This document shows, in pieces, positions 1-6,320 of a stretch of DNA of 6,320 bases. Position 1 is the stretch's first letter. Each line of letters begins with the position of its first letter. The position numbers were made by a program, and so were the translations under genes. Source of the stretch: Actinomycetota bacterium. Its GTDB lineage: Bacteria; Actinomycetota; Acidimicrobiia; Acidimicrobiales; Microtrichaceae. The notes under the pieces are model-generated. The model saw nothing but the letters and a program-made list of their open reading frames with translations. It was not told the DNA's origin and ran no database searches. Where the stretch lies: assembly GCA_005777415.1 (NCBI GenBank), contig SXMI01000302.1, positions 1-6,320 of the forward strand, written 5' to 3'.

Positions 1-566
1 AGTGCGCAGGTGTGCTCGTCGCCGGCGACGACCTGCACCACGTTGGTCAGCGTGCTGCCGCTCGTGTTCACCACACGGGGGCTGGACGCATCGTTGGTGT
101 CGGTCGTCCCCAGTTGACCCTTGCCGTTCTCGCCCCAACAGGACACGGTGCCGGACTCACTGAGGGCGCAGGCGTGCGCCCCGCCGACGGCGACCTGGAC
201 GAACCCGGTGACCGCTGGGTCGCTGCCCCCCAGGTTGTTCCGCCGGACGAACGTGGCGAGCGAGCTGAACCCGCCCGCTGCGGTGTCGCCGAGCTGACCG
301 GAGCTGTCACTGCCCCAGCAGCGGATCGTGGTGTCGATCAGGAGCGCGCAGGCCGACGAGGCCCCGGCGCTCACCTGGGCGACCTCGCCTGCCATCGTGG
401 TCGATGGCCCGACGAGCACCGACCCCGGTGCGGACCGATTGATGAACGCCGGTGACCCGCCCCCACCGAGGCGGCCCTCGCCGGCGTTGCCCCAGCACCA
501 CGCACCCAGGTCGTTGCCCAGGGCGCAGGTGTGGTCGCGGCCGCCGTCGGCGGACTCGATGGCCAG
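1..566 (-). repeat. RCC1-type propeller repeats of paralogue B (three complete, one partial)
   Basis: Repeats of about 50-60 residues follow the pattern Q-V-x-x-G-x-x-x-x-C-A-L-x-x-x-x-x-x-x-C-W-G-x-x-x-x-G-Q/R-L-G. Three copies are complete, and the fourth is interrupted at its first cysteine by the window edge. The pattern matches the bacterial cysteine-containing RCC1 repeat class (RCC1_2-like), in which each repeat forms one blade of a beta-propeller. Confidence 0.85.
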
Positions 567-2027
567 GAGTTCCTTGTTGTCCGACTCGAAGTACCCGAAC
601 ACGTCGAGCAGGTAGTGCGCGTTGCCTCCGAAGTGCTTGATCGCCAGATCGTCCATGCCCTTTCGGCCGAGCGCCAGGCTGCCGGTGTTCGTGATCGACC
701 GGCCGGCCGACAGGTTCAGGAACGTGCCGGTCGGCGACGCGCCCACCGGGTACGGACGGGTGAAGCCGGCAGCCGACGGCGACACGGCCGTGAGTGACGC
801 CTCGATGGCGACCGCACCGTGGGGCACGCCGCACCCGGTCGGGACGCTGCCCCCCTGGGAGCGGTAGTTGACCGACGCGCCGGACGTCTGGATGTGTCGG
901 GTCACCCCGTCGGGGAACCGCCCGCCGGTTCCGGCCGGCCCGCCGACGTTCCGGGTGTCGAGCACCCGGCACGGCGTCACGGTCTGGTAGCGGGCCGACA
1001 AGGGTGACGTGGAGAAGTAGCCCTGCACGTCGACGATGACGTGGGTCTTGCCGCCGAAGTGGCGGATCTGCAGGTCACCGGTGGCGAGGTTGGCGGCCTT
1101 CGTGGTGCCCGTGTTGGTGGCTGCGGTCGTCCCGTTGAAGTTCACGAACGCGGTCGTGGACTCGGCACCGGGAGTCCCCGGCGACACCCGGAGGAAGCCA
1201 GTGGCCTCGGGCTCCACGGCGGTGATCGACACCTCCACGGCGGTCGCGCCCACCGGGACCCCACACCCGGCGGCGGGACCACCCTGGCTGGTCATGTTGT
1301 CGGAGCCGACGACCTGCACACCGCGCAGCCCACCCTGTCCGAGCTTCGGGTTGGCGGGCCCGACGACAAGGCGGGTGTCGGCGGCCCGGCAGGGCTGTGA
1401 CAGTGGCGTGTAACCGAGCGTGCCGGCGGCGGTGTAGTACCCCTGGACGTCGACGACCAGGTGGGTCTGTCCACCGAAGTTGGCGATCGCCAGGTCGAGG
1501 GTTCCGCTCGCTGCCAGCGGCACGGTGCCGGTGTTGGTGATGCCGACCGCGGACGTGTAGTTGACGAAGGTCGCCGTCGGGGCGGTCCCACCGGCGGCGA
1601 ACGCACGCAGGAAGCCGTCGCCGATCGGGTCGACGGCCGTGATGGAGACCTCGACGGCGGCGGCGCCATCGGGGACCGCGCAACCGCCGGCGGTCCCGCC
1701 CTGGGCGGCGAAGCCGGCACCGGTGCCACCGACCTGGATCTGCCAGGTGGTGCCGTCGGTGCGCCGGCCGCCCGTCCCGGCACCCTGGGGGGTGGCGGTT
1801 CGACTGTCGGCGACGCGGCACGGGTTGATGGCCGTCAGCCCGAGTCCACCCGGGACCGGGTCGGCCGCCGCAGGCGGTGTGGACGGCGAGAGTGCTGCCT
1901 CCGTGCCGACCCCGGCCACGCCCAGTCCGGCGGCCAGGATCGCCGTGGCGACGACGGCGCCGATCGATCGTCGGGCCCGCCGCCTCCGCGGTGGCTCGTG
2001 GTGACGGGTTACGTCGGTGTGGTGCAT
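1..2027 (-). CDS. Secreted three-module + RCC1-repeat protein (paralogue B), C-terminus cut by window edge
   Basis: The frame is open from ATG at 2027 to base 3, giving 675 codons with no stop, so the 3' end lies outside the window. The start is supported by GGAG seven bases upstream. Residues 13-19 are arginine-rich and followed by a hydrophobic stretch (about 20-42), which looks like an export signal; cleavage is probably near 44-58. Three repeated modules follow (about 62-199, 205-339 and 345-480). Each opens with PCR-x-x-D-S/T-R (Cys70, Cys213, Cys353), has a mid-module Cys before V-P (116, 255, 399), then a T-N-T-G segment, and closes with D-V-x-G-Y-F/Y. From about 488, RCC1-type repeats begin (C-x9-C-W-G at 501/511, 560/570 and 620/630); a fourth is cut after Cys674. 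The second repeat has lost the histidine usual before the first Cys. By analogy with its neighbour, seven repeats are expected. The target is unknown; the likely role is extracellular binding. Confidence 0.9.
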   Translation of the reverse strand, partial: MHHTDVTRHHEPPRRRRARRSIGAVVATAILAAGLGVAGVGTEAALSPSTPPAAADPVPGGLGLTAINPCRVADSRTATPQGAGTGGRRTDGTTWQIQVGGTGAGFAAQGGTAGGCAVPDGAAAVEVSITAVDPIGDGFLRAFAAGGTAPTATFVNYTSAVGITNTGTVPLAASGTLDLAIANFGGQTHLVVDVQGYYTAAGTLGYTPLSQPCRAADTRLVVGPANPKLGQGGLRGVQVVGSDNMTSQGGPAAGCGVPVGATAVEVSITAVEPEATGFLRVSPGTPGAESTTAFVNFNGTTAATNTGTTKAANLATGDLQIRHFGGKTHVIVDVQGYFSTSPLSARYQTVTPCRVLDTRNVGGPAGTGGRFPDGVTRHIQTSGASVNYRSQGGSVPTGCGVPHGAVAIEASLTAVSPSAAGFTRPYPVGASPTGTFLNLSAGRSITNTGSLALGRKGMDDLAIKHFGGNAHYLLDVFGYFESDNKELLAIESADGGRDHTCALGNDLGAWCWGNAGEGRLGGGGSPAFINRSAPGSVLVGPSTTMAGEVAQVSAGASSACALLIDTTIRCWGSDSSGQLGDTAAGGFSSLATFVRRNNLGGSDPAVTGFVQVAVGGAHACALSESGTVSCWGENGKGQLGTTDTNDASSPRVVNTSGSTLTNVVQVVAGDEHTCA
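588..1844 (-). repeat. Three tandem ~130-residue modules of paralogue B
   Basis: Three degenerate protein-level repeats each run from a G-x-x-x-T-P/N/Q-PCR opening to a V-D-V-x-G-Y-F close. Shared internal marks are a G-C-x-V-P element, an A-V/I-E-V/A-S-x-T-A-V strand, G-F-L/T-R, F-V/L-N, T-N-T-G and F-G-G-x-x-H. The pattern suggests a small beta-sandwich, but I cannot name an established family with certainty. DNA similarity is visible: the stretches starting near 1021 and 1441 both encode the closing motif with closely similar sequence. Confidence 0.8.
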
Positions 2028-2034
2028 CGCCCTG

Positions 2035-2038
2035 CTCC
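2035..2038 (-). promoter_or_regulatory. Ribosome binding site for paralogue B
   Basis: On the minus strand GGAG lies seven bases upstream of the ATG at 2027. This spacing is good and it decides the start. It is the only well-placed Shine-Dalgarno element upstream of this frame. Confidence 0.6.
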
Positions 2039-2178
2039 GTTCCTCGCTCGAATCAGCGTGCGGCCTCCTGCCGCTGCTGGTCCTGAACGCTCCGCGCCGG
2101 GATCGTGACACAAATCCAGCGGCCGGTACCGCCGGAACCGACCTGCCGTGGCGTCCATTCCGGCCGGGGAGGCCGAGG

Positions 2179-2191
2179 CCCGCCGTGCGGG
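2179..2191 (-). terminator. Weak candidate hairpin after paralogue A stop
   Basis: Eleven bases past the paralogue A stop there is a 5-bp all-GC stem (CCCGC/GCGGG) with a 3-base loop. Further GC-rich self-complementary sequence (GGCC-GA-GGCC at 2171-2180) lies just beyond. There is no T-tract, so this is not a classical intrinsic terminator. It may be a U-less actinobacterial terminator or simply chance in GC-rich DNA. The rest of the 175-bp gap (2028-2202) shows no recognisable promoter. Confidence 0.2.
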
Positions 2192-2202
2192 GTGGCCGCA
2201 GC

Positions 2203-4713
2203 TCAGGCGCCGAGGCCCTGGACCAGCGTCGGCGAGAGGTTGTCGCCGGCCACACCGTCGCCGACCTGTCCGAGAGCATCGTCACCCCAGCACCGGACCG
2301 CCCCCCAGTCGTGGAGCATGCAGGTGTGTCGCCCGCCGGCGGTCAGCTCGACCACACCCCGAATGGGGGCGCCCACCGTCGTCGGTCCGGTTCGGAACCC
2401 ATCGCCAGCAGAGCTGTCGCCGATGCGCCCGTCGAGCCGGCTGCCCCAGCACCGGGCGGTGGTGTCCTCGAGTCGGGCGCACGTGTGCTGGGTCCCTCCG
2501 GTCACGTCGAGCACGTCGAACATCGTCACCGGGTTCCGGACGGTCGACGGAACGGCCCGGAACGACCCGACCCCGTCCCAGCTCCCCGTACCCAGTTGCG
2601 CACTCGAGGCCTGCCCCCAGCACCGGACGGAACTGTCGCTCAGGGTGGCGCACGTGTGGTTGGCTCCGGCGCTGAGCTGGATCGCTCCCGCCAATGCGGG
2701 TCCGCCCGCGAACGTGGTGACCGGAGTCGGGAACGGACGGTCCGCTCCGGCGGATCCGGTCCCGAGTTGGCCGAGCGAGTTCTCGCCCCAGCACCGCACC
2801 GTGGTGTCACGCATCAGCGCGCAGGTGTGAGCAGCCCCGGCCGTGATCTGCACGGCATCGCCGAGGAGTGTCCCACCGGGGACCACGACGTGGCCGGCGT
2901 GGACCGTCGGCTGGTCGATGCCGCCCACCGCCCCCGAGCCGAGCTGGCCGGAGGTGTTGAGGCCCCAGCAGGCCACGGTCCCGTTGCTCCGGACCGCACA
3001 GGAGTGGTTGTCACCGACGGCCACCTGGGCGACCTCGACGAGCAGCGCATCGGCTGCGATGCGCACGACCGTCGGGTTGCTCCGCACCGACTGACCGTCG
3101 CCGGTGGTCCCGTCGCCGATCTGTCCGTAGCGGGCGTACCCCCAGCAGACGACGGCGGCGAGCTCGCCGCTGGTCGCACACGAGTGACTGGTTCCGGCGT
3201 CCACCTGCATCAGCCCGGTCAGCTCGAACCCGTCGACATTGCGGATCGGCGCAGGCGTCGACCGGCCGACCCGGGTTCCGTCTCCGAGCTGGCCGTAGAG
3301 ATTGCCGCCCCAGCACTCGGCCCGGCCGTCGACGAGGACCGCACAGGTGTGGTCACCGCCGGCGTCGACCTGTTCGGCGCTACCAGCATCGTTCTCCGGC
3401 CCGTCGAACCAGCCCAGCACGTCGACGATGTAGCCGGCGGTCCCGCCCTGGTGGTGCAGGAGCAGGTCGCGGTGACCGGCCCCGCCGAGGTGGAGCGTTC
3501 CGACGTTCGTGATGCTGTGGCCGGCGACGAAGTTCAGCACGGTGCCGCGCCCGGTCGCCCCCGGGGTGGTCGCCTGGGCGAACCCCCGTCCGCTGGGGGC
3601 GATCGCCGTGATCGCGGCCTCGACCGCACTCGCCCCGCTCGGAACCATGCAGCCGGACGCGGCCGGAGCCCCCTGGGCGAGGAAGGCTCCCCATCGGCCG
3701 GCGAGCCGGAGGGAGCGTTCGTGGCCGTCCCCGAGCGGCGTGCCGGTTCCCGTCGGCCCGACGGCGCGGGTGTCGGCGACCCGACACGGGGTGATCGTGT
3801 GGTACCGGCGTCCGCCGGAATCCGGGTAGTAGCCGTGGATGTCGATCACGACGTCGGTGCTGCCCCCCTGGTTCCGGACGGCCAGGTCGAACGCCCCTGC
3901 GGCAGCCAGCGCGACCGAGCCCGTGTTGGTCACGCCGGCACCGTCGGCGACGTTGAGCACGGTCGCTCGGAACGGGCTCCCGTCGTTGGGGGCGGCGCGC
4001 AGGAAGCCCGTGCCCGACGGGTCGACGGCGGTGATCGAGACCTCGACTGCTGCGACCCCGTCGGGCACGCCGCACCCGGTCGGGGATCCTCCCTGCCAGG
4101 CCAGCGAACCCGGCCCGGCGACCATGAAGGAGCGGACGGTGCCGTCGGTGAACCGCTGGCCCGGTGAGCGACGGGTGTCGGCGGCCCGGCACGGTGTGGG
4201 GAGCGTCTGGTAGCCCAACCCGCCGGCGGAGTCGAAGTACCCCTGCACGTCGATGACCACGTGCGTCGGACCGCCGAAGTTCGCCACGGTGACGTCGAGG
4301 AGGCTCGGGCCGGTCACCGGAACGGTGCCGGTGTTCGTGACCCCGCGACCAGCGCTGTAGTTGAGGAAGGTCGCCGTCGGCGCGGCCGTGCCTGCGGGGA
4401 AGATTCGGATGAATCCGGAAGCAGTCGGGCCGACGGCCGTGACCGAGAACTCGACGGCGCTGGCGCTCTGCGGGATGGCGCACGGACTACCCGGACCGGC
4501 GGCTGCGAAGCTGCGGGTTCCACCGTCGGTGAGCGGTGCGGCGACGGTGCGGGTGTCCGCGATCCGACACGGGGTGATGGGGGTGAACCCGAGACCGGGG
4601 TCGACCTCAGCGGCGCCGACGACCGCTCCGCCGCCCATCTGCAGTGCCCCTGCCGTGAGCACGGCGGCCAGCACCGCCAGTGCGGTCGTCGGTCCTGTGG
4701 TTCGTCGAGTCAT
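2203..4713 (-). CDS. Secreted protein with three N-terminal modules and a seven-repeat RCC1-like propeller (paralogue A)
   Basis: The protein has about 836 residues from ATG 4713; a GTG two codons upstream (4719) is also in frame. Neither has a strong ribosome site; ATG is preferred by codon and a weak GGGTG. Residues 1-34 form a signal peptide: T-R-R, a hydrophobic core at about 11-24, and a V-G-A cleavage-like site near 34. Three modules follow (about 42-160, 167-296, 304-437), each with PCR-x-ADTR at the start and D-V/I-x-G-Y/W-F/Y at the end. Residues about 448-836 contain seven RCC1-type repeats (H-T/S-C-x9/10-C-W-G-x4-G/A-Q/R-L/I/V-G), enough for one closed seven-bladed propeller. There is no LPXTG motif, C-terminal membrane segment or catalytic motif, so release or non-covalent retention outside the cell is likely. 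RCC1-fold propellers bind protein partners (BLIP-II is a secreted example); the partner here is unknown. Confidence 0.92.
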   Translation of the reverse strand: MTRRTTGPTTALAVLAAVLTAGALQMGGGAVVGAAEVDPGLGFTPITPCRIADTRTVAAPLTDGGTRSFAAAGPGSPCAIPQSASAVEFSVTAVGPTASGFIRIFPAGTAAPTATFLNYSAGRGVTNTGTVPVTGPSLLDVTVANFGGPTHVVIDVQGYFDSAGGLGYQTLPTPCRAADTRRSPGQRFTDGTVRSFMVAGPGSLAWQGGSPTGCGVPDGVAAVEVSITAVDPSGTGFLRAAPNDGSPFRATVLNVADGAGVTNTGSVALAAAGAFDLAVRNQGGSTDVVIDIHGYYPDSGGRRYHTITPCRVADTRAVGPTGTGTPLGDGHERSLRLAGRWGAFLAQGAPAASGCMVPSGASAVEAAITAIAPSGRGFAQATTPGATGRGTVLNFVAGHSITNVGTLHLGGAGHRDLLLHHQGGTAGYIVDVLGWFDGPENDAGSAEQVDAGGDHTCAVLVDGRAECWGGNLYGQLGDGTRVGRSTPAPIRNVDGFELTGLMQVDAGTSHSCATSGELAAVVCWGYARYGQIGDGTTGDGQSVRSNPTVVRIAADALLVEVAQVAVGDNHSCAVRSNGTVACWGLNTSGQLGSGAVGGIDQPTVHAGHVVVPGGTLLGDAVQITAGAAHTCALMRDTTVRCWGENSLGQLGTGSAGADRPFPTPVTTFAGGPALAGAIQLSAGANHTCATLSDSSVRCWGQASSAQLGTGSWDGVGSFRAVPSTVRNPVTMFDVLDVTGGTQHTCARLEDTTARCWGSRLDGRIGDSSAGDGFRTGPTTVGAPIRGVVELTAGGRHTCMLHDWGAVRCWGDDALGQVGDGVAGDNLSPTLVQGLGA
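2206..3372 (-). repeat. Seven RCC1-type repeats (complete propeller) of paralogue A
   Basis: The cysteine pairs fall at residues 457/467, 512/523, 572/582, 631/641, 688/698, 745/755 and 798/808, counted from ATG 4713. Each is preceded by a G-x-x-H and followed by C-W-G and then a G/A-Q/R-L/I/V-G turn. Six repeats have nine residues between the cysteines and the second has ten. The conserved histidine is present in all seven. Seven is the classic blade count for an RCC1-type propeller. Confidence 0.88.
3403..4590 (-). repeat. Three tandem ~130-residue modules of paralogue A
   Basis: Module openings carry Cys49, Cys175 and Cys310 in PCR-I/A/V-ADTR. Mid-module cysteines are 78, 214 and 355, each followed by x-V/I-P. 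Closing motifs are I-D-V-Q-G-Y-F, I-D-I-H-G-Y-Y and V-D-V-L-G-W-F. Module 1 is the shortest, with a contracted loop between its two cysteines (29 residues apart versus 39 and 45). Fold and ligand are unknown; the alternating hydrophobic pattern suggests beta strands. Confidence 0.82.
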
Positions 4714-4797
4714 GTGCACCCACGCAGTGTCGGTTCCGGACGACCAGAGTCAGGGTGCCATCGATCTGACGGTTTTCGGCGGGGCGGTCGGCGGGCG

Positions 4798-6075
4798 TCA
4801 GTCGGGGGAGCCCTGCTGGGACTGGGTGCGGACCAGCTCGACCAGGTTCCCGATCGCGACGTTGACGTCCACCAGGTGCAGGCCCCACTCCGGCGTGAGC
4901 AACCCTCCCAGCCGCTCCGGGCGCTGGTCCCCCGGAGCCCAGGTGCTCGTCACCTCGAGCCAGTCCGTGCGGTCGTCGCTGGCGCACCGGGCGTTCCACC
5001 AGCCCTCCAACCGGACGAACGGCGTGGTGGTTCCGGGTCGCGCCCCGGCGGGGTAGTAGGAGTCGAGTGGAGCCGATCCGCCCGACAGGTCGGCCGGGTT
5101 CGTGCAGATGACACGTCCGCCACCACCGCGCAGCCGGCCGAAGAAGCTGTTCTCGGGGGGCGGCGCTGCGGCGTCGAACGTCGCGTAGCTCACGACGCAT
5201 CCGACCTGGTCGGCCGCCGTGCAGGGCGGGACGTTCCCGAAGGCGCCGGGCGACCCGGGCGCCGGCACGCCGCCCCCGATCAGCAGGGCCGAGACCATCC
5301 GTTCGCGGAGCGCCGGATCACCGTCGATCCGCTCGGCGATGAGCCGTCGCAGGTGACCGGCCCCCTGTGAGTGTCCGATCAACACGAACGGCCGTTCACC
5401 ACCGTCGTTGCGGAGGTAGTGCTCCCACGCGTCGACGACGTCGCCGTAGGCGACATCCCCGGGCGCCGGAACCCCGGGCACCGTGGTGGTCGAGCCACCG
5501 GAGAAGGCGGCGAGACCCCGCACCGGGATCTGCCGGTAGAGCGGCGCGAACGGCCGGCAGACCTCGGCGAACCGGGCGAACTGGTTGGCGATGACGTTGC
5601 GTTCCTCGTCGCCCGGGGAGCGGTCGGCGTTCGGGGGTGCGTCGGCCGACACGGTCGGGTACACGTAGAAGCAGTCGATCGGCGGGTCGGTCGCGGGGGT
5701 GAACGGCTCGACCTCGGTCGTTCCGTCGGCCCGGACCAGCGTGGCGGTCAGGTCGATGTCACAGGCGTCGTCGGTGAGTTCGGGGCGACACAGCCAGTTG
5801 GTCGGGTCGTCGTAGGCGCTGACGGGGTCGGGCCCGGGTGGATCGCCGGCCCCGTCCGGCAGGCTCGTGGCGGCGGTCTGCTCCGGTCCCGGTCCCACGG
5901 TCGTGGTCGGCTCGGTGGTCGGTGCGGCGGTCCCGTCATCGGACGAGCAGGCGGAGAGCAGCAGGCCCATCGCCACTGCGATCGCCCCGGCGGTGCGACC
6001 GAGCGCTCCGCCACGGATCGAGCGCCCTCGTGTCGGCCGGGTGGCGCGGTCGGAACTGGAGGTTCGGTGCTGCAC
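4798..6075 (-). CDS. DUF3089-type alpha/beta hydrolase lipoprotein
   Basis: This is a 425-residue protein starting at GTG 6075, supported by AGGA eight bases upstream. An arginine-containing N-terminus and a hydrophobic stretch lead to the lipobox L-S-A-C, with Cys43 as the predicted lipidated residue. A Thr/Pro/Gly-rich linker (about 44-88) then precedes the enzyme domain. Family marks of DUF3089 are W-L-C-R-P near 94-98, a D-C-F-Y-V-Y-P-T strand at 134-141, P-L-Y-R-Q near 178-182, the nucleophile elbow G-H-S-Q-G with Ser236, and a P-P-C...G-C-V-V-S segment at 283-296. His400 in W-G-L-H-L-V-D is the best candidate for the catalytic histidine; the acid is not assigned. The protein should sit on the outer face of the membrane as an esterase or lipase-like hydrolase; its substrate is unknown. 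It is followed 84 bp later by paralogue A on the same strand. Confidence 0.88.
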   Translation of the reverse strand: MQHRTSSSDRATRPTRGRSIRGGALGRTAGAIAVAMGLLLSACSSDDGTAAPTTEPTTTVGPGPEQTAATSLPDGAGDPPGPDPVSAYDDPTNWLCRPELTDDACDIDLTATLVRADGTTEVEPFTPATDPPIDCFYVYPTVSADAPPNADRSPGDEERNVIANQFARFAEVCRPFAPLYRQIPVRGLAAFSGGSTTTVPGVPAPGDVAYGDVVDAWEHYLRNDGGERPFVLIGHSQGAGHLRRLIAERIDGDPALRERMVSALLIGGGVPAPGSPGAFGNVPPCTAADQVGCVVSYATFDAAAPPPENSFFGRLRGGGGRVICTNPADLSGGSAPLDSYYPAGARPGTTTPFVRLEGWWNARCASDDRTDWLEVTSTWAPGDQRPERLGGLLTPEWGLHLVDVNVAIGNLVELVRTQSQQGSPD

Positions 6076-6216
6076 GGCAGGCGTCCTGATCTGGTCGGGG
6101 TCATCTCCACGGTCGAGCCGACCGTGCTCGAGACGATGCTACGGCTGGGCCCTGCCGGCGCTCGGGCACTCGCTCCGGCGGGGGTGCGACGCAGGCCCAC
6201 CGGTACGCTGCAGCAC
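6076..6216. promoter_or_regulatory. Divergent intergenic region between lipoprotein and meaB-like gene
   Basis: About 140 bp separate the two outward-facing starts, so promoters for both directions should lie here if neither gene is internal to an operon. A TAGCAT (minus strand, 6141-6136) could be a -10 element for the lipoprotein, but no convincing -35 hexamer sits at the right distance. I see no clear operator. Confidence 0.35.
6084..6087 (-). promoter_or_regulatory. Ribosome binding site for the lipoprotein
   Basis: On the minus strand AGGA lies eight bases upstream of GTG 6075. It supports this start; the next in-frame ATG (residue 36) would remove most of the signal peptide. Confidence 0.5.
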
Positions 6217-6320
6217 GTGTCCGGGACCCTGCGCGCCGAGGAGTACGTGGACGGCGTCCTGGCCGGTGACCGCACCGTCCTGGCCCGTGCGATCACGCTG
6301 CTCGAGAGCAGCAACCCGAC
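6217..6320 (+). CDS. meaB: MeaB/ArgK-family GTPase, N-terminal fragment
   Basis: The first 34 codons from GTG 6217 read into the right edge without a stop. The segment V-x-G-V-L-A-G-D-R-x-x-L-A-R-A-I-T-L-L-E-S (residues 11-31) matches the N-terminal helix of MeaB/ArgK GTPases, which usually have a G-D/E-R-x-x-L-x-x-A-x-T-L-x-E-S pattern at this distance from the start. In that family the protein is a chaperone that protects and reloads the adenosylcobalamin cofactor of methylmalonyl-CoA mutase in the cytoplasm. The P-loop and the rest of the G domain lie outside the window, so the call rests on this one helix. The start is uncertain: the frame is open upstream, with GTG at 6184 and ATG at 6136 also possible, and none has a strong ribosome site. 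It is transcribed away from the lipoprotein. Confidence 0.7.
   Translation, partial: MSGTLRAEEYVDGVLAGDRTVLARAITLLESSNP

Noticed and set aside
307..1821. Minus-strand open frames at 307-972 and 1075-1821, and plus-strand frames at 1036-1413 and 1461-2108
   Set aside because: They overlap the hand-translated frame of paralogue B in other registers and give arginine-rich compositions without motifs. The true frame has no stop in the window.
2121..2139. Imperfect inverted repeat GGTACC-GCC-GGAACC in the gap between the paralogues
   Set aside because: Its arms are short and mismatched, it has no T-tract, and no related site lies upstream of the neighbouring genes.
2017..4167. A 716-codon open frame on the plus strand
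   Set aside because: It is antisense to paralogue A in GC-rich DNA. Its translation is low-complexity, rich in Arg, Gly, Pro and Asp, with no domain landmarks, while the minus-strand frame has a signal peptide and clear repeats.
3380..4483. A 367-codon minus-strand open frame inside paralogue A
   Set aside because: It is a shifted-frame shadow of the three-module region; its sequence is arginine/histidine-rich and lacks the repeat landmarks.
2132..4739. The 11-mer GTCGGTTCCGG in both intergenic gaps (minus strand 2142-2132, plus strand 4729-4739) as a shared operator
   Set aside because: The two copies are in opposite orientation and at different distances from the starts (about 105 and 16 bases). 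The core GGTTCCGG also recurs inside coding sequence (for example near 2535, 3187 and 3871), so chance in GC-rich DNA is the simpler explanation.
4261..5370. A 369-codon plus-strand open frame bridging paralogue A and the lipoprotein
   Set aside because: It is antisense to two well-supported genes and shows no recognisable domain or good start.
5748..6314. A 188-codon minus-strand open frame overlapping the lipoprotein start and the meaB-like gene
   Set aside because: It is out of frame with the lipobox-bearing protein, antisense to the meaB-like helix, and its product is Arg/Pro/Ser-rich without motifs.

Overview
This window comes from a very GC-rich bacterial chromosome, most likely an actinobacterium. 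The secreted-protein modules (PCR-x-ADTR at one end, VDV-x-GYF at the other) recall secreted proteins of the Acidimicrobiia/Ilumatobacter type. That assignment is an inference from composition and module style, not from a search.

The layout is simple. Three genes run leftward on the minus strand and a fourth diverges at the right edge. From right to left they are: (1) the first codons of a plus-strand gene whose product looks like the MeaB/ArgK GTPase (about 6217 to the edge, partial); (2) a minus-strand lipoprotein with a DUF3089-type alpha/beta hydrolase domain (6075 to 4798); (3) a secreted protein of about 836 residues with three N-terminal ~130-residue modules and a seven-repeat RCC1-like beta-propeller (4713 to 2203); (4) a second secreted protein of the same architecture (start 2027), which runs off the left edge in its fourth RCC1-type repeat. 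This last gene has no stop in the window. I translated it by hand from 2027 to base 3 as 675 uninterrupted codons.

Genes 3 and 4 are tandem paralogues, and their N-terminal modules correspond position by position. Both appear exported, and every complete repeat unit carries exactly two cysteines. This suggests a disulfide-stapled extracellular binding protein. The lipoprotein upstream is also exported, so the minus-strand cluster encodes three envelope or extracellular proteins. Spacings of 84 bp and 175 bp allow co-transcription but do not prove it. I see no RNA genes, insertion sequences, CRISPR arrays or phage genes. The long open frames on the other strand and in other frames are GC-driven shadows.
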